Shown: positions 1-7,961, counted from the first letter of the stretch. The stretch: DNA of 64,000 nucleotides from an uncultured Eubacteriales bacterium (GCA_905187695.1 CAJJIY010000002.1:28486-92485); one strand, 5' to 3'. The notes: generated from the letters alone by a model not told the origin. Numbers and translations are program-made.

Positions 1-1
1 G

Positions 2-595
2 GAACTGGCCGACGCGCTGGCCGACGCGGACCTGGACGCTATTTACCCGGATGGTTCATGGGATGAGATCCTGGATCTTTCCACGGCGCGGGGGATTTTC
101 CGTCACCGCCCCGAAACAAAGCCCTATTATGACTTTATCCGGCCGCATTTCCCGGCCGCCATCCGGTTGCAGGACGATATTCTCCCCACGCTCCGGACGC
201 TCCGCGAACGGGGCTACCGACTGGGCGTGCTGACAAACGGATTTACGGACTATCAGTACGCCAAACTGAACGCGACCCCCATTCCGGCCTATATGGATAT
301 CATCCGCGTGTCGCGGGAATTCGGGGACAGCAAACCCAGCCCCCGGCCCTTCCTTGGAATGTGCAGACTTTTTGACTGTCCGGCCGAAGAAATGGTCTAT
401 GTCGGGGACAGCCCCGTCAACGATGTGTGCGGCGCACGCGGCGCCGGTCTTATCCCGGTGTGGCTCCGGAACCGTCCCGTTTTTGCCCCGTATGCCGCAC
501 CGGCGCCCTATACCATTGACCGCATGGGAGAATTGCCTGCCGTCATAGAGCAGATCGAACGGGATCTTGCCGGAAAAGCCGCCGAACGGGAGTGA
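2..595 (+). CDS. HAD-family phosphatase, 5' end cut by the window
   Basis: The frame is open from base 2 to TGA at 593-595, so about 197 C-terminal residues are visible and the start lies outside the window. HAD motif II appears as LTNG (visible residue ~77), the motif III lysine in GDSKPSP (~110) and motif IV as VGDSPVND (~134). Motif I (DxD) must lie in the missing part. By family knowledge these are Mg-dependent phosphatases of small phosphorylated metabolites; the substrate cannot be told. It ends 6 bases before the FGGY kinase and probably shares its transcript. Confidence 0.85.
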   Translation, partial: ELADALADADLDAIYPDGSWDEILDLSTARGIFRHRPETKPYYDFIRPHFPAAIRLQDDILPTLRTLRERGYRLGVLTNGFTDYQYAKLNATPIPAYMDIIRVSREFGDSKPSPRPFLGMCRLFDCPAEEMVYVGDSPVNDVCGARGAGLIPVWLRNRPVFAPYAAPAPYTIDRMGELPAVIEQIERDLAGKAAERE

Positions 596-601
596 AAACA
601 G

Positions 602-2104
602 ATGCAAAATCTAAAAAAAAGACGGGACGGCTTTTTTCTCGGTATTGACGAAGGAACAACCGGCACCACAGCCATTCTTTTTGATTGGAATTTTCACCCG
701 GCGGGAAAGGGTTATTGCGAAGTGACGCAATATCACCCCGGCCCCGGCCGCTCGGAACATGACCCGGAGGAACTTTTTGCAGCGCTCCTTGAAGCGGTCG
801 GCACGGCCATGAAAGAGGCCGGCGCAAAGCCGGCGGACATTCTGTCGGTCGGTTTGGATCACGAGGGGGAAAGCGCCCTGCTTTTTGAAGCCGGGAGCGG
901 ACGGGCGCTGGGACGCTCGTTGGTCTGGCAGGACCGCCGCACCGAAGCAAGAGCGGCCGCGCTCCGGGGGACGCACGGTCCGCTTTTCCGGGAACGCACC
1001 GGGCTTTGTCCGGACAGCTATTTCAGCGCCACCAAAATGGCGTGGCTTCTTGAAAACACGCCGAGGGCGGCAGAGCTCTCGCGCCGGGGACTGTTGCTGT
1101 GCGGCAACATGGACGCCTATCTTCTTTACCGGCTCACCGGCGGAAAGTCTTTCTTCACGGACCCTTCCACGGCTTCCAGAACTCTGCTTTACAATCTGAA
1201 GACCAAGGCTTTTGATCCGGAACTTTGCGCCGTTTCCGGCGTGACCGGTGTGAAACTGCCGGGAATTTTGGACAGCGCCGCCCGTTTCGGCATGACCGAC
1301 CCGGCTGTTTTTCTCGGCATCCGCGCGCCGGTCGGCGGGCTTCTTTGCGACCAGCAGGCCGCGCTTTTCGGTCAGGGCTGTCTCTGGCCGGGCGATCTGA
1401 AAATGACCTTCGGCACCGGCGCGTTTTTGCTGATGAACACCGGAGAACAGCCGGTTTTCTCAAAAGAGGGACTGATTACCACCGTGGCCTATCAGCTGGC
1501 GGGGCGCACGACCTACGCGTTGGACGGCGGCATTTATACGGCCGGATCGGCCATGACTTTTCTGCGGGACAATTTTGCTTTTCTTACTTCCCCACGGGAG
1601 GCAGGAACCGTGGCGGCCTCGGCCGCGCCCAACGGCAATCTCTTTTTTGTCCCGGCCTTTACCGGCCTTGGCGCACCCTGGCAGGATCCAGACGCCCGCG
1701 GAATGATCATCGGAATAGACGGCTCGACCACCAAAGCGCAGATTGTCCGCGCGGCAGAGGAAGCCATTGCCTTTCAGACCGCCGACCTCACGGCGGCCAT
1801 GTCACGCGCGGCAAATCAACCGATCCTGCGCCTGCGATGTGACGGCGGCGCGGCGGGAGACGCCTTTCTTATGCAGTGCACAGCCGACTTTACAGGCATA
1901 CCGGTAGAAGTGCCCGCCATGCGGGAAGCCACGGTGCTGGGTGCGGCGCGCATGGGCGCCATCGGCGCGGGATGGGCAGATCCAAAGGAAAAAATTCATC
2001 TTGGCGCAATCCGCCGCTTTGAACCGCAACTTTCCGAAGAAGAACGCAAAGCGCGCCTTGCCGGCTGGCACCGCGCCGTGGCACGCGCCGGTCACTGGGC
2101 CTGA
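602..2104 (+). CDS. FGGY-family carbohydrate kinase, glycerol-kinase-like
   Basis: The protein has 500 residues, the usual length of glycerol/xylulose kinases. The N-terminal phosphate-binding motif GIDEGTTGTTA (residues ~14-24) closely resembles glycerol kinase. The second FGGY half has DQQAALFGQGC (~250), a FGTGAF loop, DGGIYTAGSA and AFTGLGAPW. It would phosphorylate a polyol or sugar in the cytoplasm using ATP. A GGGAG site 9 bases before ATG 602 supports the start. Together with the DeoR regulator, the glycerophosphodiesterase remnant and the GpsA-like dehydrogenase downstream, a glycerol-type substrate is the best guess, but the active-site differences leave this open. Confidence 0.88.
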   Translation: MQNLKKRRDGFFLGIDEGTTGTTAILFDWNFHPAGKGYCEVTQYHPGPGRSEHDPEELFAALLEAVGTAMKEAGAKPADILSVGLDHEGESALLFEAGSGRALGRSLVWQDRRTEARAAALRGTHGPLFRERTGLCPDSYFSATKMAWLLENTPRAAELSRRGLLLCGNMDAYLLYRLTGGKSFFTDPSTASRTLLYNLKTKAFDPELCAVSGVTGVKLPGILDSAARFGMTDPAVFLGIRAPVGGLLCDQQAALFGQGCLWPGDLKMTFGTGAFLLMNTGEQPVFSKEGLITTVAYQLAGRTTYALDGGIYTAGSAMTFLRDNFAFLTSPREAGTVAASAAPNGNLFFVPAFTGLGAPWQDPDARGMIIGIDGSTTKAQIVRAAEEAIAFQTADLTAAMSRAANQPILRLRCDGGAAGDAFLMQCTADFTGIPVEVPAMREATVLGAARMGAIGAGWADPKEKIHLGAIRRFEPQLSEEERKARLAGWHRAVARAGHWA

Positions 2105-2200
2105 TAGCGCAGTGCCCTTCGCCCGGGCGTTCCGGCCAAAGCACCGTGGGTTTTCCGTTTTTTCGCCCAAAATACCCCCAAACGGGATGAGTTTTCAAGC

Positions 2201-2242
2201 AAAGAGAAGAGGAACCTTTAAGGTTCCTCTTCTCTTTGTTTT
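2201..2242. terminator. bidirectional intrinsic terminator between kinase and deoR-type gene
   Basis: A perfect 17-base-pair stem (arms 2201-2217 and 2221-2237) with a 3-base TTA loop is followed by a T run on the plus strand. It sits between convergent genes and can serve both. Confidence 0.9.
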
Positions 2243-2264
2243 TGCTTGCGGAAACCGCTTTTCT

Positions 2265-3032
2265 TTACCCGTTTGCCGGGTAAATTTCTTTTATCTCGCC
2301 GCGTCCGAAAGAACGGATCGTTTCCTCATCCGCTTCCCGCTCGCAGACAACCTCTTCCACCATGGAAAGCGGGCAAAGGACAAACGGGCGCGACACGCCG
2401 ATTTTGGACGAATCGCAAAGAAACACCCGCCGGCGCGCCCGCGTCAGCATCACCCGGCGAAGCGCGGTTTCTCCTTCGGAGATATCATTGATTTCTCCGT
2501 CCGTGGAAAGTCCCTGACTGGAAAAAAAGAAAAGATCGGCACGGATCCCCCGCAGGGCTTCCTCGGCCGCCGGGCCGCCGAAATTATGATTTTCGCGCGA
2601 AAACCGCCCGCCGATGGCATAAAGTTCGGCGCCCGGCGGACAGGGTTCCTCAAAAATTTTCAGATTATTGGTGAAAATCCGCAATTCCCTCTTTTCGGAA
2701 AGATGGCGCATCATACGCCGGACGGTGGAGGAAGAATCCACCAGGAGCGTATCCCCGTCCCGCACCAGCGCGGCCGCTTTTCTGGCGATCGCGTCTTTTT
2801 GCGCGCTGTGGTCATCGTCCCGCAGATCAATCGGAACCACGGAGTGAAGATAGCGCGTCAGCGTCACGGCACCGTAAAGATGTGTGACCAATCCGCGCTC
2901 CGAAAGCGCCCGGATATCCCGGCGCACGGAAGCCTCACTGAAAAAAAGCGTTTGAGAGATCTCCCGAACGGTCACGGACGGGCGCTGGCGCAGCATGGCC
3001 AAAATTTTCTGCTGTCTTTCCAGTTGGCTCAT
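2265..3032 (-). CDS. DeoR/GlpR-family transcriptional regulator
   Basis: The 255-residue reading starts at the ATG at 3032, which has GGAAGGAG 4-5 bases upstream; an upstream in-frame start would add 18 unlikely residues. The N-terminus is a DeoR winged helix-turn-helix (SVTVREISQTLFFSEASVRRD, about residues 17-37). The C-terminal half is the sugar-phosphate-sensing isomerase-like domain (DSSSTVRRM, TNNL, AIGGR, GLSTDG). Such repressors bind phosphorylated sugars or glycerol-3-phosphate. It faces the kinase and is divergent from the dehydrogenase locus, so it probably controls one or both. Confidence 0.9.
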   Translation of the reverse strand: MSQLERQQKILAMLRQRPSVTVREISQTLFFSEASVRRDIRALSERGLVTHLYGAVTLTRYLHSVVPIDLRDDDHSAQKDAIARKAAALVRDGDTLLVDSSSTVRRMMRHLSEKRELRIFTNNLKIFEEPCPPGAELYAIGGRFSRENHNFGGPAAEEALRGIRADLFFFSSQGLSTDGEINDISEGETALRRVMLTRARRRVFLCDSSKIGVSRPFVLCPLSMVEEVVCEREADEETIRSFGRGEIKEIYPANG

Positions 3033-3074
3033 GTTTTCTCCTTCCTTTTTGCTTTTGAAGCCGGCTTTTTGAAA

Positions 3075-3103
3075 AGCATAACACATTTCCGGCCCATATG
3101 CAA
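3075..3103 (-). promoter_or_regulatory. sigma-A-type promoter of the DeoR-family gene
   Basis: On the minus strand TTGCAT (3098-3103) and TATGCT (3075-3080) are separated by 17 bases, about 40 bases upstream of the chosen start. Confidence 0.6.
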
Positions 3104-3192
3104 GGGCTTTTTGAAATTCTTTGATTGAAAATGATTTTTTATGACAATTAAAGCGGTTAAAAATGCGAAATTATCTATCTATCTGAAAGGAA

Positions 3193-3221
3193 TTGACAGT
3201 TCTTCTGTCAGATGCTATAAT
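3193..3221 (+). promoter_or_regulatory. full-consensus sigma-A promoter with embedded inverted repeat
   Basis: TTGACA (3193-3198) and TATAAT (3216-3221) are both perfect hexamers with a 17-base spacer. The inverted repeat TGACAG-N5-CTGTCA (3194-3210) overlaps the -35 box and spacer, a typical repressor position. It should drive the broken gene and the GpsA-like gene downstream. Confidence 0.85.
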
Positions 3222-3245
3222 ATTTTTGATTCTGAAAACAAGATT

Positions 3246-3259
3246 CGCACCGCGGTGCG
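3246..3259. repeat. 14-base perfect palindrome in the leader
   Basis: CGCACCG followed directly by CGGTGCG lies about 18-30 bases after the expected transcription start and just before the GGAGG at 3264-3269. It could be an operator or a small hairpin affecting the ribosome-binding site. Confidence 0.55.
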
Positions 3260-3273
3260 GAAAAGGAGGGCCG

Positions 3274-3589
3274 ATGAAATTACCCTATCAGAACACCATT
3301 CCGGTGGCCGGTTGCGGATTCATGCCTATTCCCCGCAGGAAAAAATGGGACCGCGCCAAAAGCGCTTTGTTTACACCTATGCCTATTGCGTCTGTATGTT
3401 CGGCACGCCCGGCCAACGGGTCTGGCTGGCCAAATATTTCGATCTGGCGAAAAGCTACGGCGTGGAACCTTTCCGGTAGAAGACCCGGCGCTCATTGACG
3501 CGGCTCTGGCGGCTGGCACCCGGCTTTTCACCATCAACGATCCTGCATGGCTGATGGCCTATCTCAGGCAAAAAGGGCTTCACCAATAA
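3274..3589 (+). pseudogene. degenerate remnant of a glycerophosphodiester phosphodiesterase-like gene
   Basis: A GGAGG site and ATG (3274) follow a strong promoter, but no frame gives a whole protein. Protein-like sequence is split. One frame carries RFVYTYAYC and WLAKYFDLAKSYGVEPF and stops at 3479. A second frame continues with VEDPALIDAALAAGTRLFTINDP and ends at 3589. The latter resembles the C-terminus of GDPD enzymes, where a WTVNDPxxM-type strand precedes the last helix. Only about 100 of the usual ~230 residues remain and the catalytic N-terminal half is gone. The kinase, DeoR and GpsA-like neighbours fit a former glycerophosphodiester role. The family call is an inference from a short stretch. 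Confidence 0.55.
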
Positions 3590-3631
3590 GCGCCTTTTAA
3601 AATTATATTGCGAAAACAAGGAGAAAAAATC

Positions 3632-4678
3632 ATGGCAATTGTGGCAATTATCGGCGCGGGCATGATGGGCAGTGCGCTCGCCTTTCCCGCCAGAGAAAAC
3701 GGGAACGAAGTCCGGCTGTGCGGGACGCATCTGGACAAAGAAATTATTGATGTCTGCCGGAAAACCGGACGGCATCCGAAATTTGAAAAGGACTTCCCGG
3801 CGGGCGTTTCCTATTATCAGATTGAAGAACTGGAAACAGTCATCCGGGGGGCGGATCTCGTCATCTGCGGCGTCTCCAGTTTCGGCGTTTCCTGGTTTTC
3901 GGATTTTGTCCTGCCCAAAATTCCGGACGGGACGCCGGTTTTGAGCGTCACGAAAGGCCTGATGGACACGCCGGATGGAAAACTGCTTTGCTATCCGGAA
4001 CTTTGGCAGCAAAAGCTGGACGCCATCGGAAGCCGAGTGGAACTGAACGCGATCGGCGGCCCCTGCACCAGCTATGAACTGGTGGCACACGACCAGACCG
4101 AGGTCGCCTTCTGCGGGAAAAACATGGAGACGCTGAAAAAACTCAAAAAGATCCTGCAAACGGATTATTATCACATCAGTCTCTCTACCGATGTTGTGGG
4201 CATCGAATCGGCCGTGGCGCTCAAAAACGGCTATGCGTTGGGGATTGCGCTGACGATCGGACTCAACCGTCGCTTCTTCGGAAACGATACCCTGCACTTC
4301 AATTCTCAGGCAGCCGTTTTCGGGCAGGCGGCCAAAGAAATGGCCAGACTGTTGACCTATCAGGGGGCCGGGACACTGGAAAATCTGTGCGTGGGCGTGG
4401 GCGATCTTTATGTAACGGTATACGGCGGGCGCACGCGCCTGGTCGGAATCCTGCTGGGTGAAGGACTGACGATTGACGAAGCAAAAGAAAAGCTGAACGG
4501 CGTCACGCTGGAATCCCTGGTGGTGGCAGAGCGTGTGGCCAGAGCCGTTCGCGTGGCAGCGCAAAAACAGTTGCTTTCTCTTGCCGACTTCCCGCTTTTG
4601 TGCGAGGTGGATTCCATTATCACCGACAAAAAGCCGGTAGACATCCCCTTTGAAAAGTTCACTTTCGTGCATGAATAA
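3632..4678 (+). CDS. gpsA: NAD(P)-dependent glycerol-3-phosphate dehydrogenase-like protein
   Basis: The start at ATG 3632 is chosen for the AAGGAG site just before it; the product is 348 residues. The N-terminal Rossmann fold shows GAGMMGSALA and the middle has SVTKGL and AIGGPC, equivalent to the GpsA motifs SxxKG and SGPS. ALKNGYALGIALTIGLN corresponds to the catalytic lysine helix (KNxxA in GpsA). GpsA interconverts dihydroxyacetone phosphate and sn-glycerol-3-phosphate in the cytoplasm. Several motifs are looser than in housekeeping GpsA, so a related phosphorylated polyol may be the substrate. It lies downstream of the broken GDPD-like gene and probably uses the promoter at 3193. Confidence 0.75.
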   Translation: MAIVAIIGAGMMGSALAFPARENGNEVRLCGTHLDKEIIDVCRKTGRHPKFEKDFPAGVSYYQIEELETVIRGADLVICGVSSFGVSWFSDFVLPKIPDGTPVLSVTKGLMDTPDGKLLCYPELWQQKLDAIGSRVELNAIGGPCTSYELVAHDQTEVAFCGKNMETLKKLKKILQTDYYHISLSTDVVGIESAVALKNGYALGIALTIGLNRRFFGNDTLHFNSQAAVFGQAAKEMARLLTYQGAGTLENLCVGVGDLYVTVYGGRTRLVGILLGEGLTIDEAKEKLNGVTLESLVVAERVARAVRVAAQKQLLSLADFPLLCEVDSIITDKKPVDIPFEKFTFVHE

Positions 4679-4714
4679 AATGCTTTGACGGGCAAGCGAA
4701 GATAAAGCGCTAAC

Positions 4715-4757
4715 AAAAAAGGAGCGGGGGTTTCACCGCTCCCTTTTCTCTTTTTTC
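4715..4757 (+). terminator. intrinsic terminator after the gpsA-like gene
   Basis: The inverted repeat GGAGCGG/CCGCTCC, extended by A/T pairs, is followed by a T-rich tract. Confidence 0.85.
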
Positions 4758-4775
4758 CGGAATTTCGTTTTGCAC

Positions 4776-4804
4776 TTGAAATTCATGGGGGTATCGGTTA
4801 TAAT
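4776..4804 (+). promoter_or_regulatory. sigma-A promoter of ribF
   Basis: TTGAAA (4776-4781) and TATAAT (4799-4804) have a 17-base spacer. The start codon is about 20 bases downstream, so the leader is very short and leaves no room for an FMN riboswitch. Confidence 0.8.
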
Positions 4805-4824
4805 AAACAAAGCGGAGGTGCAAA

Positions 4825-5757
4825 ATGAAGATCATCAACTTAAAACATCCGGAAAAAGAAATGTCCCTCTTCAGGGGCTGTGGCCTTTGCCTTGGCCATT
4901 TCGACGGCCTGCATATCGGGCATCGGGCGCTCATTGAAGAACTGAAGCGCATTTCAGGAGGATTCCGGCCTCCCCTGCCGCTTGGAGCACTTTGCTTTTC
5001 AAAGCCCCCCGCTTTTTATCTTTCAAGAAATCCGGCACCGCAACTGACAACGCTGAAAGAAAAGCTGATGCTTTTGCGCCAGGCAGGGCTTTCTTTCGTA
5101 ATTCTTTATGATTTTCCGGAAATCATGTCCTATTCTCCGGAAGAATTCGTCAAACACATTCTTATCAAAGACTGCGCCTGTCAGACTGTGACCTGCGGGT
5201 TCAACTATACATTCGGCGCGGGCGGCGCGGGGACGCCGACAATGCTGGCCGATCTGTTTGAGAAGAAGATCGGGCGGAAAATCTCGGTCGTCGGCCCGGT
5301 CCTGCATGCGGGGCGGCCGGTCTCTTCGACCGGAATCCGCAAACTTCTGGAACAAGGGCGGGTCAAAGAGGCCACGCTCCTGTTGGGCCGCCCGTATTTT
5401 ATCACGGGGACCGTGCAAAGCGGCCGCCATGTCGGGCACACCATGGACGCACCGACAGCCAATCTGCTCTTTCCGCCGGAAAAACTGATCCCCAAACACG
5501 GCGTTTACGCCAGCCGTGTGAAAATCGGCCGGAAAACCTATAATGCGCTGACCAACATCGGCGTACGCCCCACTTTTGATGACGGAGACACCGTCACCTG
5601 CGAGACCTTTGTGCTCAATTATCACGGCGATCTTTATGGTCGGCCACTCCAGGTGGATCTGCTCGGATACATCCGGCCGGAAAAGCGTTTCAGCGATCCT
5701 TCCCTTTTGGAATATCAAATCAAGGATGACATTGAAAGCGCCGATGCGTTTTTCTGA
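4825..5757 (+). CDS. ribF: bifunctional riboflavin kinase / FAD synthetase RibF
   Basis: The 310 residues match RibF length. The N-terminal nucleotidyltransferase (FAD synthetase) domain has LGHFDGLHIGH (residues ~23-33) and the downstream VSSTGIRKLL. The C-terminal riboflavin kinase domain begins near TGTVQSGRHVGHTMDAPTAN, including the substrate loop. The enzyme turns riboflavin into FMN and then FAD using ATP. GGAGG lies 6 bases before ATG 4825. In many genomes ribF follows truB; here truB is at the far end of the window and ribF is monocistronic. Confidence 0.95.
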   Translation: MKIINLKHPEKEMSLFRGCGLCLGHFDGLHIGHRALIEELKRISGGFRPPLPLGALCFSKPPAFYLSRNPAPQLTTLKEKLMLLRQAGLSFVILYDFPEIMSYSPEEFVKHILIKDCACQTVTCGFNYTFGAGGAGTPTMLADLFEKKIGRKISVVGPVLHAGRPVSSTGIRKLLEQGRVKEATLLLGRPYFITGTVQSGRHVGHTMDAPTANLLFPPEKLIPKHGVYASRVKIGRKTYNALTNIGVRPTFDDGDTVTCETFVLNYHGDLYGRPLQVDLLGYIRPEKRFSDPSLLEYQIKDDIESADAFF

Positions 5758-6062
5758 CAAAAACAGCGTTTTCCATTTTCCATTTTTATTTTCCAGATAT
5801 TTTTTTAAAATTTCTTTTTTACCGATATGAAGTCCCAATTTTCGACTCAAAAATTCGGATTTTGACACTTTTCAGCACAAATGAGTTTTTAAAGCAAAAA
5901 ATCGTTCGATCTGTTGCGAATGGCACGCCGCCCGATTCCCCTTCGGCAAAAAGAAAAGCCCCCCAAAGGGGAATCGTCTCGCGCCCGCGGCGCTCGGTCA
6001 GGCTCGGCTCTGACATGCCACCGGCATGTCATTCACCACCGACCCGTTCGATTCCCCATTCG
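5758..6062. other. intergenic region with partial duplication of the tRNA-terminator segment
   Basis: No convincing gene is present. A first copy of the motif cgattcccc..ttcggcaaaaagaaaagcccc lies at 5933-5963 and a second, with one extra base, at 6049-6080, the latter being the tRNA terminator. The first copy lies inside an 11-base inverted repeat (5933-5943 with 5965-5976) and a separate 9-base hairpin occupies 6011-6031. Confidence 0.6.
6011..6031. repeat. perfect 9-base-pair hairpin
   Basis: TGACATGCC, ACC, GGCATGTCA: a perfect stem with a 3-base loop and no T run, beyond the tRNA terminator. The role is unknown. Confidence 0.6.
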
Positions 6063-6065
6063 GCA

Positions 6066-6101
6066 AAAAGAAAAGCCCCCTTTTGGGGGGCTTTTCTTTT
6101 T
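6066..6101 (-). terminator. intrinsic terminator of the tRNA-Ala gene
   Basis: On the minus strand AAAAGCCCCCC, a loop and GGGGGCTTTT are followed by CTTTTTG. It begins right at the 3' CCA of the tRNA. Confidence 0.9.
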
Positions 6102-6177
6102 TGGTGGAGCATAGGGGATTCGAACCCCTGACCCCAACACTGCCAGTGTTGTGCGCTCCCAACTGCGCTAATGCCCC
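6102..6177 (-). tRNA. tRNA-Ala, anticodon GGC, CCA encoded
   Basis: The 76-base gene folds as a full cloverleaf. The acceptor GGGGCAT pairs with ATGCTCC and includes G3:U70, the alanine identity pair. The anticodon arm is CAACA-CTGGCAG-TGTTG with GGC at the anticodon, and the T-arm contains GGTTCGAATCC. The 3' CCA is encoded. The gene decodes GCC and GCU and stands alone with its own promoter and terminator. Confidence 0.97.
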
Positions 6178-6189
6178 GCGAACGATGAC

Positions 6190-6218
6190 ATTATAGCAGA
6201 TTCTCTTCCGCTTGTCAA
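6190..6218 (-). promoter_or_regulatory. consensus promoter of tRNA-Ala
   Basis: On the minus strand TTGACA (6213-6218) and TATAAT (6190-6195), both perfect with a 17-base spacer, sit 12 bases before the mature 5' end. Confidence 0.9.
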
Positions 6219-6267
6219 GGGCTTTTCAGTAAAAAATCACCTTTCTGGCAAAAAACGCGCAAAAGAG

Positions 6268-6305
6268 AAAAAAACCCGGAAAACTGCGCGTTTTCCGGGA
6301 TTTTT
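6268..6305. terminator. intrinsic terminator of guaB
   Basis: The stem CCCGGAAAAC/GTTTTCCGGG (6274-6299) is flanked by A and T runs. It lies just after the guaB stop on the minus strand. Confidence 0.85.
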
Positions 6306-6314
6306 GACAGGTCT

Positions 6315-7817
6315 TTATACGGGTTTGTTGGTCGTTTTAAGCAACACATCGTGTGCGCCGCCCTCGACAATACTCACCGAAGATACCAGCGTCAGTTTGG
6401 CTTTTTGCTGAAGTTCCGGAATGGTGAGCGCACCGCAGTTGCACATGGTGGAGCGCACCTTGGCGAGACTCTGCTGCACATTGTCGGAGAGCTTGCCCGC
6501 ATAGGGGACATAGGAATCCACGCCTTCCTCAAAGGAAAGTTTGGCGCTGCCGCCCAGGTCATACCGCTGCCAGTTGCGGGCGCGGTTACTTCCCTCTCCC
6601 CAATATTCCTTCATAAGCGTGCCGTTGACATTGACCTTTGCCGTGGGGCTTTCATCAAAGCGGGCAAAATAGCGCCCCAACATGATAAAGTCCGCGCCCA
6701 TGGCCAATGCCAGCGTCATATGATGGTCATGCACAATGCCGCCATCCGAGCAGACCGGCACATAAACACCGGTTTCTTTAAAATACTCATCGCGCGCACG
6801 GCATACATCAATCAGGGCCGTCGCCTGTCCGCGGCCAATGCCCTTGGTTTCACGGGTGATACAGATTGAGCCGCCGCCAATGCCGACTTTGATAAAGTCT
6901 GCGCCGCAATCGGCAAGGAAACGGAAACCTTCCGCATCCACCACATTTCCGGCACCGACTTTTACACTGTCGCCGTATTTTTCACGAATAAAAGCAATGG
7001 TGCGACGCTGCCATTCGGAATAGCCCTCCGAGGAATCGATGCACAGCACATCGACTCCGGCCGCAAGCAGTGCCGGCACCCGCTCGGCATAGTCGCGCGT
7101 GTTGATGCCCGCACCGACCATATAGCGCTTTTTGCTGTCCAAAAGCTCGTTCGGGTTCTTTTTGTGCTGATCATAGTCTTTACGGAAAACAAAATAGGAA
7201 AGCCGACCGTCCGCCGTCAGAATCGGAAGCGAGTTCAGTTTGTGGTCCCAGATAATATCGTTGGCTTCCTTCAGAGTGGTGCCGTCCGGTGCGGTAATGA
7301 GTTTTTCAAGCGGGGTCATAAAAGTGGAAATGCGCTCGTCGGGCGCCATGCGGCTGACCCGGTAATCCCGGCCGGTGACAATGCCGACCAGGCGGCCGTT
7401 CGGCGTGCCGTCATCGGTAATGGCCACGGTGGAGTGCCCGGTGGCGGCCTTCAGTGACAACACATCCGCAAGCGTCTGATCCGGACGCAGATTGGAATCG
7501 CTGCGCACAAATCCGGCCTTGTGTCCTTTGACGCGGGCAACCATTGCGGCTTCATCTTCAATCGACTGCGAGCCGTAAATGAAGGAAACGCCGCCCTCCA
7601 CAGCCAGCGCCACAGCCAGTTTATCATCCGACACCGACTGCATAATGGCCGAGACCAACGGAATATTAAGCGAAATGGCCGGTTCTTCCCCGCGCCGGTA
7701 CCGGACCAGCGGCGTTTTCAGTGAAACATTGGAGGGAATGCAATCGCCGGAAGAAAATCCGGGAACCAGCAGATATTCGTTAAAAGTGTGTGAAGGTTCT
7801 TCGTAATAGAAGGCCAT
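6315..7817 (-). CDS. guaB: inosine-5'-monophosphate dehydrogenase, Tritrichomonas-like type
   Basis: The 500-residue enzyme oxidises IMP to XMP with NAD+, the committed step of guanine nucleotide synthesis. The (beta/alpha)8 barrel is interrupted by a CBS pair at about residues 100-220. The catalytic loop is [10 protein letters not shown] with Cys319, and the flap ends RARNWQRYD with Arg418 and Tyr419. These numbers are the ones used for the catalytic residues of the Tritrichomonas foetus enzyme. The opening ([19 protein letters not shown]) and the ending ([29 protein letters not shown]) also follow that protist-like clade rather than Bacillus-type GuaB. The start ATG 7817 has AAGGAG upstream. 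Monocistronic. Confidence 0.96.
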   Translation of the reverse strand: MAFYYEEPSHTFNEYLLVPGFSSGDCIPSNVSLKTPLVRYRRGEEPAISLNIPLVSAIMQSVSDDKLAVALAVEGGVSFIYGSQSIEDEAAMVARVKGHKAGFVRSDSNLRPDQTLADVLSLKAATGHSTVAITDDGTPNGRLVGIVTGRDYRVSRMAPDERISTFMTPLEKLITAPDGTTLKEANDIIWDHKLNSLPILTADGRLSYFVFRKDYDQHKKNPNELLDSKKRYMVGAGINTRDYAERVPALLAAGVDVLCIDSSEGYSEWQRRTIAFIREKYGDSVKVGAGNVVDAEGFRFLADCGADFIKVGIGGGSICITRETKGIGRGQATALIDVCRARDEYFKETGVYVPVCSDGGIVHDHHMTLALAMGADFIMLGRYFARFDESPTAKVNVNGTLMKEYWGEGSNRARNWQRYDLGGSAKLSFEEGVDSYVPYAGKLSDNVQQSLAKVRSTMCNCGALTIPELQQKAKLTLVSSVSIVEGGAHDVLLKTTNKPV

Positions 7818-7855
7818 GTGCGATTCTCCTTATCTTTTAACTGTAAATTGTAATT

Positions 7856-7884
7856 ATTATACTCTATTTCCCGGCATTTTTCAA
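7856..7884 (-). promoter_or_regulatory. sigma-A promoter of guaB
   Basis: On the minus strand TTGAAA (7879-7884) and TATAAT (7856-7861) with a 17-base spacer, about 40 bases before the start codon. No riboswitch fits in the leader. Confidence 0.8.
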
Positions 7885-7912
7885 GAGGGGCACGATAGTT
7901 TTTTCAGCTTTT

Positions 7913-7950
7913 TCAAAAAAAGAGAGACGGTCATCGCCCGATAACCGTCC
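7913..7950 (-). terminator. intrinsic terminator of spoIVA
   Basis: The inverted repeat GACGGT..ACCGTC (7926-7949) is followed on the minus strand by TCTCTTTTTTT. Confidence 0.85.
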
Positions 7951-7961
7951 CTGTTCCTTTT

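Noticed and set aside
3246..3259. T-box-like element, because of the ACCGCGG match
   Set aside because: No AGGGTGG context, specifier stem or tRNA-synthetase or amino-acid gene; it is simply a 14-base palindrome.
3141..3479. 112-codon plus-strand frame taken as an intact gene
   Set aside because: It starts upstream of the promoter's own start site and breaks off where protein-like sequence jumps to another frame; better read as part of a remnant.
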